Assembly (NCBI RefSeq): GCF_024713945.1
Contig: NC_134678.1
Location: 6,324,001-6,388,000 of the forward strand
Reading direction: 5' to 3'
Length of the DNA: 64,000 bases
Source: Dermatophagoides farinae
Lineage: Eukaryota > Arthropoda > Arachnida > Sarcoptiformes > Pyroglyphidae
Shown here: positions 27,501 to 39,600 of the stretch, in pieces
Layout: each line of letters starts with the position of its first letter
Position numbering within the stretch: position 1 is the stretch's first letter
The notes under the pieces: generated by a model
Told to the model about the DNA's origin: nothing
The model's input: only the letters and a program-made list of their open reading frames with translations
Databases searched by the model: none
Made by a program: the position numbers and the translations under genes

Positions 27501-28592
27501 AAGATCATCATCATCATCATCATCATCCAAGAATAGAATGAATTAATTTTTGTAGGTCTTTTTTTTCCGCTTCTGATTTTGTCAAAATATCGACTAAGGT
27601 ATTAGAATGAATAACAGACAAACAAACAAACCAAAAAAAAAAAAACAAAAAAAAATTATTTCATCGATCCAATGCATTCAAGATAATAATAAGTTGTTTA
27701 TCCAAACATGCCAAATGAATTATTATCATCATAATCATTAGGCATGACGGGATTTAGATTCATTCATTCATTTTTTCTTTTCGTTTTGTTTTGTATACAC
27801 TGAAAAAGAGCCACTGAAAAATTCTGTACACATTTATTATTCCATATTATTATTCAATGGGAAAAAAAAGACCATCATTGTTGAATAATTTTTATTTTTG
27901 TTTGCAAATTTATTTAAAACGGAAATAAAAATAGGAAATGATTATCTCTTTACTATTTTTTTTCTGATCATCATCATCATTTTTTTGTTTAATTAAAAAT
28001 TATTCATTCAATTCAACATTAATTTTTTTCCCTTATCGAAAATGAAAATCTGCCATCATCATCATCCACATCATATGGAAAAATAAATTGGCTAATTCTA
28101 TATTCTAGCTGTCTGTAGTCGGTGTGTTTGTTTGTATGTGTGTATGTGTGTATTAATTCATCACATTTGTATTAAACAATTTTTAAAATTAAATGGAAAA
28201 AAATCCTTTGTATTTGTCATCATCATCATCATCATCATCATCATCACACAATGACAAAAACATAAAACAAATGATGATGATGATGATTGTCAGGATTGAT
28301 TTGTGAAAAAAAAGAATGAAAGAAAATTCATTTGATAATGATAACGAATAATTTAACCATTTTTTTCATCATCCGAATCATATAATAAATTTAATGAATC
28401 GTATTGGATGCTGAACATAGAGAGAGAACACGAAATAATAAGATGGTGAAACAAACGGAGAGAGAGAGAGAAACTTTTATATCCATTTTGTATTTGTATG
28501 TTTTATGTAATAACATACGTAATAATAAGTATCATTAATTTGTTCTTGAAACAATGTGTGTGTGTGTGTGTGAAAATAACCAAAGTTCTTTG

Positions 28593-28618
28593 ATGATGAT
28601 CATGATCATGATCATCAT
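28593..28618. other. 26-bp perfect palindrome built on GATCAT units
   Basis: The sequence is its own reverse complement over 26 bases, centred between 28605 and 28606. It arises where a GAT tract meets an ATC tract. A similar shorter palindrome occurs at about 35026-35047 in NOS intron 1. Confidence 0.7.
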
Positions 28619-29642
28619 TTTCATCTTGTTCTTATTGTTTTTTTTTTGTTTTGTATAAAAAAAACATTTCGGGACAAGGGGATTTTGTCTTTGGATCATT
28701 TTTTGTTTCATTTATTGAAAACCGATGGTTTTTGTTTTGTTTTGTATTTTTTTATTTTATTTTATTTTGTTACTAAGGTCATATATGAAGTGTATAATAA
28801 GCAATAATAAGCAATAATTTATAATACATATATATTATGATGATGTGTTATTCGATATAAATAAAAATCACTATGCCAAGTAATGAAAAATAAAGTGAGA
28901 AAATGAAGAAAAGAAAAATTATGACCTGTTTATGGAAATGTACAAATAATTAGCTTAAGATAAATTAGTATCTGGAAATAAAAATACAAGAAAAAATAGG
29001 AAAAAAACCGGAGGTTTGGCTTTATGCGATGATGATCATGATGACGATGATGATGATGATGATCGAGATTGAATGAACAAAACGACAATATAACAAAATA
29101 ATAATCAAGTCAAATATGAATTTAGGTATTGATTTCATTGAAGGAAAAAAAATTAGTGCAAATACATTTATAATGATTGCGTTTTGAATTTTTTTTTTCG
29201 TTATTTTTAAGTACACAGAGGGGAAAAGTGATTTTAAAATGATTTTAAATAATTTTTTTTTTTGCACTTGATCATCTGTAATTTACTATGCAACGCAACT
29301 TATTTTCCAAATATAGATTCGTAGAGAGCAATCGGTGCATGTTTGTCGAAAAGAATTATCAACATTCATTTTCATAATCAATAGAATAGAGTTCAGTTCC
29401 TTTTCCAATAAATATTAGAATTTCACGTGAATTTGTTTACCATGAGCATTCGCTATTTCAGCCAAGATTTACGAACTATCAGTTAGATTTTTTAGTTTTT
29501 TTTTATTTTTTATTTTTTGTTGAAGATTAATTTTAAAATGTACGCAAATTCATTTACGAGATAAATTATGACTTTAAAATTACAAAAATATAAATTGAAA
29601 AAAATAAACAAAAAAAAATATCCAATAATATTTGGCAACGAA

Positions 29643-29670
29643 AACAACAACAACAACAACAACAACAACA
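29643..29670. repeat. (AAC)9 microsatellite
   Basis: Trinucleotide AAC tract of about 28 bases. AAC/GTT is, with CAT/ATG, the commonest triplet repeat here. Confidence 0.95.
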
Positions 29671-30655
29671 ATAATAACATTGTAAAAGTACATTGAAAAT
29701 GAATGAATGAAAAATTATTTCCATAATATGGGTTGTTTGTTATTCATTCAATCATCATCATCATCATAAATATTGTAATTGGGGCCAAAGATCAAAATCA
29801 AGAACAAAATATATGTATATGTTGAGTGTGAGACAGAAAGAGAGATAGGAATGACAAGAAATTTGAGATTGAATCAAAGGATTGAATTCAATATCATAAT
29901 CATCAACAGTTATTCGTAAAAAAAATAAAATAATAAGTTCAAGTTGAATGAATCCTTGATTTTGGAAATTTTTTTCTTCTTCTTTTGTTCAACAAGCCTG
30001 TAGACAAGAGTAGTAGATTACTAAAATTATCTTTTATGAACAAATAAAGAAGAAAGATGTATAAAGGGGGAAAAATTAGATGTTCGATACAAAATAATTC
30101 GATACCGATAAATATCAGGGCGCCATATATACACTTTTTAAATAGTAATATATGTGAAATGGTTTCTATGGGTTTGTGATGTATTTTTTTTTTTTTTTTG
30201 TTTTCTTGGCAATTGCGCAGAACTAATAAATATATAATTTTTTGGCGCCTTTGGGTTTCACCCAAATTGTTTGCGTTTCTATGTGTATAGGACGCAAACA
30301 CACACACAAAAACACAAAAAGAGACAAACAGACAAAATTTCAAGTCCAAATAATCTTCTTATATGTGCGTGTGTGTGTGTGTGTCTCTAGTATTTAAACT
30401 TGATTCCAATCTGATAGTTCTGTTTAGTTTGTCCATTGTGTCTTTGTGATATGATGTATGTTTATCTGTGTGTTATTCAGAAAATTTCAAATTTCAATTT
30501 CAACTTTCTTAATTTGTTGCATAGGTAATTATTAATATTTTCAATAATTTGAATATTGATTGATTTATAATTTTTTTTTAAATTTCAAACTTTATCAAGT
30601 TTTGTGTTTATTTGACTGATTTAATAATTGATCACATCGGCAAACAATTCTAACA

Positions 30656-33600
30656 ATGCCATTATTTGATTTTGATTCAAATGTAATGAGACTACGTCTC
30701 AAACGTTTAACAAATATTGTTAATGGTTATGGTTTTGGCCTAAATATTCAAGATCGTGGTACACCACCGGCATTACAGATATCATCAATTGAAAATAATT
30801 GTGAAGCAGAAAAATCTGGTCTAATTCGTAATGGTGATATTATTTTACGTATTAATAATCATGATGTATCACAATGTACATATGATGAAGCAATACAAAA
30901 ATTAACATCAACACCAATGAATGCATATGCATCATTCACGGTACGTGCACCATTTGGTTATGTAACACGTTTGATTACTACATTTGAAGAAGATGGACAA
31001 TCAAAAACAATTCGTATTACTGAACGTGCTAATCGTCAACAACAAAAACAACAACTCGCTAATAATGATGACCATCATCAACAACAAAATCATATAACAA
31101 ATAATTCTCATTTGACGCCACAATCAATAACAAAAACAACAACAACAACAACGGAAGAATCAAAAACTACAATGACAAATCAACCACGTACTCGAAAAGG
31201 GTAAGTCGGACAAAACTTTAACCAAAAAAAAAAAAAAAAAAAAAATTTTCATCTTCTGAATGCAAAAAAAAAAATTCACCATCTGAGCCATATTGTATTT
31301 GTCGTATGCTAATCGATAATATTTTCACACACACACACACACACACTTGCTTACTGAGTTAACCCAATGACAACATTGATCAACTATTCGGTAAATGTTT
31401 TTCATAAAAAAAAAAATCAATTTGGAACAAAAAGGGTACTAGGCCATTGTGGCAAGGTGACACACACACACACACAAACTTATATATTAATCGAACGCTT
31501 AGACATTTTAGATTCGATCATTATTAGTCCATCAATCCATAAATCATTATGTGTTATTGATCTACTGTCTCTCTCTCTCTTTTCCTATGTGTTCGAACTA
31601 AACAAGTCTAAATTTTGTTTTTTTTTCATTTTGGAAAAAAATGAAGACATTGAAAAATGTTGAGTTTATTTGCCAGATTTGTGAGAAAAACGATCAACAA
31701 CAACAACAACAGCATCATCATCATCATCATATCGAAAGACATAGAAATGATTTGCTATTAGAGGCTATAATTTGAGATTTCCGAATTAAATGGACAAAAA
31801 GAGAAGCAAGGATAGAGAGAGAGAGAGAAAGAGAAAGAATTAGATTATCAATGAATGGGCTGTATATATACCAATATAAATTAAGGAGACATTTTAAATA
31901 GCTCTATTATTATAACATCATCATCCTGATATAATGTTAGTGAATACCATAGTCAGAGAAAGAGAAAGAGATCGTATATAATGGGCTAACCAATGGATTC
32001 AATAAGAAATCCTTACAACAACAACAACAACAACAAAAAATAAAAATGAATGACCATCATCGATATTACAGATTTTCGATACACACAGTAGTAGAACAAT
32101 GGAAAAAAATAACTGACCAGAATAAGAAGCTGAGCTAGTTGAATGAAACACGAGAGCTTATCCATTATTATTGTTCTATCAAATAATTTTCAATATATAT
32201 TTAAAAAAAAACATAATTCAATAATAATAGTAGTATGGTTGACGGAAATAGAGTTCCATCAATTTTACTAATAATAAAACAAAACATTTGAAAAAAAAAA
32301 TTTGAATACCTAAATCATTGCAATAATCGTTTGTTTTACTCAATTACACACACACACACACACACACAAAGACAAGTTCCATTTTCTTGTTGCTGTTGTT
32401 TATTGGTCTCTGGTGAATTTGATGCTGATGATTTGATGGTTTGTATTTGTGGTGAAAAGCAAAAAAAAAAAAAAAAAATAACCGTATGTTCTTATCATTT
32501 AGTTATTAGAATATTATGAGTATTGTTGCTGTTGTTTTGTATCGCAACAAACCACTCAAAGTTCTAAGCAATAGTTTCAATGCATGAATGAATAATCACT
32601 TGACGATAATCAATCAATCAATCAATCAGACAAATGTTTATTTTTATTTTCATTTCTGTTCTGTATTACAGTAAAAATTTGCCGCCATTCATCAGACAAA
32701 GATTATATTGATTTAATAATCAAAAAAAAATTTTTTTCCTATTTGAATTTGCAAATAATACCTGATGAATGATGGAAAAGGTATATGCCGCTTTTAGGCT
32801 TAGATAAACATTTCTTTTTTTTTCCCCGGTGGATAAAGAAAGAAAGAAATTCTGATTCTGACATTTGTGTGTTGTACAGATGGATTAACTCGATGATGAC
32901 TGATAGGGTAGATTGATATTTTTTTTTATATCATATCAAGTATGGATTGCGCGTGTTTATAATAAAGATTTTTTTGTTTTGTTTTCACAATCAAAATCGT
33001 GTAACAATCAATTTTGTGTATTTTTCTTTTCATTCATTCAACAATAATGAAAATGTCACATGAATTTGCGTTAGAATCCACTAAATGAAATGCAAAACAA
33101 TGAATGAGAAAAGAAAAATAATTGAAAGCAAAACAAAAAAAAAGTATCAATCAAAATGGATTTTATTTCAACGATTGGCAGCAATAAAGTGGAAAAAAGG
33201 GAATTGTTTTTGTTTTTGTTTTCAGTATAATAATTTTGTGCATGTATAGGTTATTTTGACATATTGAAAAATGGACATTTATCAAGTGTGAAAAAAAAGT
33301 AAATATTGGGAACAGAAAAGAAAAAAAAAGAAAGAAAGAAAGAAATTTTTCATTTCTCAAGTTATAATTTATATTTACCGATAAACATGTGGCCATTACC
33401 TGGTTGAAATGAATGACAGCAATACAGCAATATACCAATATAGCAACCATTAATAAGAAACAAGAAAGAAAAGTTCATTCATTCATTCATTCATTTATTC
33501 AATGATTCATTTATCATGATTGCAGTTAATGATAATTTCATCATTTTGAATTTATTCGAGGACAAGAAAAAAAAGAAAGAAAGAAAGAAAGAAATAATAT

Positions 33601-36600
33601 AATGTAACGAAATAAACCAATATATATGAAAAAAAAACACTGACAATGTGACGAATTTATTTGTAAACATGAACGGTATGATAATAAATAATAAAAAATT
33701 TGGGTATTTCCAAAACGATGTCTAAAGTTTCGTAATATATACACACATGAAACATATATATTCAAATTCATTGATATAGGTCGTTGTTGTTGATTTGAAT
33801 GAAGAATATTTACACTGAAAATTGTTTGCAAACAACAAAACATGGCATAGTACACAATTTATTCACCGAAAACAATCGGACAAGGACAGTGAAAAATTTT
33901 TAATTTTTTTTGTTTGTTTGTTTGTTTGTTTGAATTATGAAAACAAAATATCACAATCATAAATTTTCTTTCTTTGTTGAAAAATCCATGATGTTGTTGT
34001 TGTTGCTTTTTTTCTGCATTGTCAAAATTAAAGGTAAAAAATCTCAATTATAAATTCTAGAATCTAGATAATTTCATCATCATCATCAATCAAATAATAT
34101 GTTTCGAATTTTTAAACATTCGAAACATAAAAATGACCAATCATTCATAAATCATGTAGCTAGAAATTTTTTTTTCCGGCAACAAATTCTAATTTCAAAC
34201 GAAATTAGAATTTAAATCAAATTCTCTAATGATGATGATCATTGAATATTATTTTATTCCGAAATTTTTTTTTCTCTCTGTTTGATTCTTTTTTTTTGTT
34301 GGAAAAAGATTAATCATTCAAAAATGGTAGCCCACATTTTGATGATGTTACATTTTTTTTCGGTGCATTAATTTGTCCAATTTTTTTTGGATTCTGTTTT
34401 TTTTTTTTTTTTGTTTGAACACAAAAAAAAAATCCACAGCAAGAACACGATGAACGATGAAATTAAAAGGAACTTTTCAAAAATAGAATTAACTGAACAA
34501 CGGAAGTTGACAATGGAATTCTAATGAATCTTTTTCTGGAATTCTACGTGCAGCCATTGTGTTTAGCGGATTTTTTTTTGTTTTGTTTTTATTATTGGCT
34601 TGTTATTTTTATTTTTTATTTCTCCTAATCGGGTATTCAACGGTTCAGTACAATTTTACTATACTTTTTTTCACTTTGGCATTGAATGTTGTTGTTCTTG
34701 TCGCTGTTCAATGTCTTGTTGATTACTGAGGTTAGAGCATTAGAGAGAGAAAAAAAAAATAAAATAAACTTTTAACTAAAGACAACAGGAAAAAAAACTC
34801 GTTATTCGTTCTTAGCAGTATTTTTGTCCATTTATATTTGCTGAATTTTCTCTTTTCTTATTTCGATTCTTGAAACATTGACAAACAGACAAGGAAAATA
34901 AACAAAAAAAAAGAATATAAAAAAGTCAAAATAGAATTTTGTCTTGTTCGTGTGTGTGTCCAAATGAAACAAAAGTTTTGGCCATTTTGTTGTTTTTTTT
35001 TTTAGTTTATTCAGAATAAAAAAAAATGATGATCATGATCATCATTGAGTGTAAAGTAACGACGACTATTTGAAAACGAACGACGTGTTCACAAATGAAT
35101 ATTCTTCGAATGAACAAGTGAAACATTTCTGTAGTTACCGATTTAGATGTTTTTTTTTTACAATGTTATCAATGTCGTTTTTGTGTCCAACATAAAATTA
35201 CATTGGACTTTTTTTGCTATAAATTGAATTAAAATTGAAGCAATGAATGATGATGATGAGGATGGTGTGCAAAAAAAAAAAATCAAACCGCCACCACCAA
35301 AAAGTGGACAATTCAATTCATATAAAATAGAATCTCTAGAGAGGGTATCCGGTGGACAATGAAATCAATAATCATTCTATAAAGATTCTCTCTATGGAAC
35401 CTATCCATCTATTGGTGGGGTTCACAGTATTTCAATCAAAACTGGCTAACTAAAAAAAAAGGTTTGAATAAAAATGAAAATTCCACTATTTATTATTATT
35501 ACTATAGTGCTGCTGCTACATCAGCTGACTTTGTTAAATTGAATTTTTGATTGATTTCTTCTTTTTTATAGAGAAAAAAAAATGAATGTGAATGAATGAA
35601 ACACCACCACCACCACCACCAAAATCATGGAATGAATTTTTTAATTGAAATTCAATTCCTCCGTTTACTAAACACAAACACACACACACACACACACACA
35701 CACCGTATTTCTGTGTATGCCATTGACATTCATCATCAGTTTGATTTCAAACTTTTCCACACGCATTTTTTCATGATATTTAAATATTTTCTCATCTTCA
35801 CTGTTGAATTCATTTTCGTTGATTATCTATTCCTTTTCTTTCATTTTTTTTTTTTTTTTTGAATCAAATTTCAATCAACTAGAGCGTGAATAAATCTATT
35901 GTTGATTTGCATGATGATGATGAATCTAATTCATCCGTTCAATTCAATTTAATTCGATTTCAATTTTTTTTTCATCATCCTTTGCTTTTTCTTTTATTCA
36001 AATGTAGGTCGATTTGCGTTGGTCAAAAACCAATACGAATTAGAAATGTTGCCACCTCAAATGTTACGGTGGACACTTTACATCAAACAGCTAAACAGGT
36101 AATATGATGATGATAATGAGATTAATTATAACATAATGATAATTGTACTTGTTAGCCATTATCCTGTTCAGAATCGGTTTGTTTGGGTTCATTGATGAAA
36201 CAAACAAAAGAACATCTAGGAATATGTCCATTACAACCACAACAAGTGGATCTATCTACCACCAATCAACAACAATCCGTTGATGGAATCGGTCAACAAC
36301 GTAGTAAAGAACAAGTGCTAAGTGATGCCTATCAATTTATGGAACAATATTATGCATCAATAAAACGTTTACATACACCTGCACATCGTGATCGTTTACG
36401 TGAAATTGAAACCGAAATACGATCAACTGGTGCATATCAATTGAAACAAACGGAATTAATATTCGGTGCTAAATTGAGTTGGCGTAATGCACCAAGATGT
36501 ATTGGCCGTATTCAATGGTCAAAACTTCAGGCAAGTTGAAAAAATTAAAAAAAAAAAAAATAAAGAATAGAAACATTGTTTGATCAAGTAGTTTGTGAAT

Positions 36601-39600
36601 TCTCAACGAGATTTGGTAAACAGAATTTTTTTTTCTATTTTCTTGAATCGAAAATATTTCTTTCTTCCAAAATGGCTATTAACCCATGAACTCACATTTT
36701 AACTTATCGATGAATGTTGTTACGGATGTATTTGTTTCCGGTGGTGACTATTTTTTTTTCTAAAAAAAAAAAATTTTCCGGAACATTCTAAGCACGTTCA
36801 ACGCTTTTTTCAACGGTCCCTATGTCGTTTTATGTACTGTGTGTGTGAAAAAATTTTTTTCCTCTAGTCAATTTGAAAGTAATAATTTGCTCTCTTTTTT
36901 TTGCTACTCCCCACTTTTATTTGGGCATCAGCATCTTATATGACTTTTTTTTGGGAAAAAATCACTTGTCTACTTTGAATTGAAAAGATTCGTTTTTTTC
37001 GATCTTTTTTTTGGTGTTTGTAGCAGTCGCCCTATGAATGGATGGATGGATGGATGGATGATACAATCTGATTGCCTTTAACTGAAAAAGCAAAGCCAAA
37101 GATTTTCATTAATTTCAATTCCTGATCAAATCGATTTAAGTTTTCCTATGTTGGATTGCAATTTGCAATCAATGGTCATACACACAGAGAAATAGAGAGA
37201 TATACATTGGGCGGTAACATTAACTTTGAATAGAAAAAAAAATGAAAACAAAAATGATGTCATGCGTAATCAAATGAATTGATGAACCGAAATAATTCTT
37301 GTATACAATCCAAATTAATAAATTTTAAGTTCAATTCATCCGCTGGAAGACAAACAAACAAGCTAAACAAAACAGAACATACCATTCACATACCAGGATC
37401 AGACTAGACCAGATTCTAATTCGATTTGATTCGATCCGATCCAATCCAATCCAATTCGCTACTGTTACTATCATGAACAGCTAACCAGAATCATTCCAAA
37501 GAATTAATGGTTCAAATATAGAAAAAAAATCGAATGGTCAAAATCAATATGGATTTTTTTTTCTTTTGCTTTTAAATCGATCCAAAATACCGGGACCTGA
37601 TTTATGTTATTATTATTATTATTATGATTATTCCATATAGATAGATAGGAAGAAAAAAAAAGTCAAGTAAAAACAGTGCAGATTTGATTGGTGCAATTTT
37701 ATAATTTCGAACACAAAAAAAAACTTGAACATTCATTCGATTTTTTCTTTTCTTTTCTTTCCATTCAAATAAATGGTGTTTTTTTTTTTTTTTTGTTTTG
37801 TTTTCAGGTTTTCGATGCACGAAGCTGTAAAACGGCACATGAAATTTTCGTTGCAATATGTAATCAAATTAAATATGCAACTAATCGAGGAAATTTACGG
37901 TTTAGTATCAACGATTTTTTTGCTTTTTTTTTGATTATTCTTGTAATTTCAATCGATTTCTCTTTTTTTTTCGTTCAATTATTATTCCTTTAGTTCGGCC
38001 ATAACAATATTTCCACAACGAATCGATGGCCGTGAAGATTATCGTATATGGAATCAGCAATTAATCTCATATGCTGGTTATGTTGTAAATTCGGATGAAA
38101 ATAATGATATTATTTTGGAAAATGGTGTTGGTGGTGGTGGTGGTGGTGGTAGTAAACATCAAACGACAACTACAATTATTGGTGATCCAGTCAATGTAGA
38201 ATTTACACAGGTTAGTGTTGTGAATAAAAACTAATCAAAATTTTGATTGAATTTATTATATAATTTATGACATGTGTATGTATCACACACACACATGACA
38301 CAAATTAATGATCTGGGAAATGAAATGGGAAAATGAGAATGTTCAAAATTTTCTCATCCAATTTCATTTGAAAATTAGTTTCAATTTTTTAAAATAAAAA
38401 TTTCCCATTCAGAATAGATTGATTTTATTCAAAACAATCCCAATGTGAATTTTTGCATTGTATTCATTTTTTTCCTTTGTTTTTTTTTTATTGAATTTCA
38501 TTTTTCTTTTTCACATTTTTTTTCTCCCAACACGAAAGATTTGCACGAAACTTGGCTGGAAAGGACGGCGAACCAAATGGGACATATTACCCATCGTAAT
38601 CTCTGTGCCCGGTGAAGATCCACAGCTATTTCCATTGAGCGAGGATTTAGTTCTTCGTGTTCCACTTGTACATCCTAAGTTAGTATTTAATGAGAAAAAA
38701 AAGAAAACTTATTTATGCAGAATTTGTAATCGATGCTGAATTTTCAAAATTTTTTTTCTGCTTGTTCCCCAAAAAAAAACAGATATAAATGGTTTGAAGA
38801 GCTGGATTTACAATGGTATGCATTACCGGCCGTATCATCAATGAAATTTGATGTTGGTGGAATTGAATTTCCGGCCTGTCCATTTTCCGGTTGGTATATG
38901 GATACTGAGATTGCTGTTCGTGATCTTTGTGACACACATCGATATAATATATTACCCGAGATTGCCAAATACATGAGCTTAGATATTAATTCAAATGCTA
39001 GTCTTTGGAAAGATCGTGCTGTCATTGAAGTCAATACGGCCGTATTGTTTAGTTTTCAAAAAGCCAATGTCACCATTGTTGATCATCATACGGCTGCTGA
39101 ATCATTTATGAAACATTTAGAAAATGAAAATCAATTACGCGGTGGTTGTCCTGCCGATTGGGTTTGGATTGTTCCACCCGTATCCGGATCTTTGACACCT
39201 GTTTTTCATCAAGAAATGCTTAATTATGAATTAAAACCAGCATACAAATATCAGGAACCTGCATGGAAAACACACATCTGGCGTAATGGTTATCATGACG
39301 GCCATAATTCAATAACATCGACACCAAGAAAATTACGTTTCAAAGAGATTGCTAAAGCAGTGAAATTCACTTCAAATCTTTTCGGTGAGTGCATATATAT
39401 ATAAAAGATGAATGAAAGGAGGGGGAGTTTGGCGAGAAAACAAACTCTCAATTTATATTGTTGATTGACTTGATTGTATCGATCTTTAATTCTTATTTTG
39501 TTTTTTTTTTCACTATTTTCTAAATGGATTCTTCGATATCCCGCAGGCAAAGCTTTAAGTAAACGTATTAAAGCAACGATTTTGTATGGCACTGAAACTG

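Larger units (their letters stand above)
24555..30655. other. Intergenic region between divergent genes, repeat-rich
   Basis: The upstream regions of the 197-residue gene (minus) and of NOS (plus) must lie here, but no core promoter element can be picked out against the A/T background. Contents seen are poly-A runs (24648-24664, 25960), CAT tracts (25706, 27508, 28219), TG tracts (26320, 27127, 28555, 30369), an AAC tract (29643-29670) and a palindrome (28593-28618). Open frames on both strands are low complexity. Non-coding 5' exons of NOS could be present. Confidence 0.55.
31201..36007 (+). other. NOS intron 1 (4.8 kb)
   Basis: It separates the PDZ-encoding exon (donor GTAAGT after a phase-2 break) from the exon starting the oxygenase module (acceptor AATGTAG). 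It is filled with CA tracts (31327, 31460, 32346-32368, 35678-35703), GAAA tracts (33330, 33575), AAC triplets and A/T runs. A domain-encoding first exon followed by a long intron would allow an internal promoter producing a PDZ-less form, but no such promoter is visible. Confidence 0.8.
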
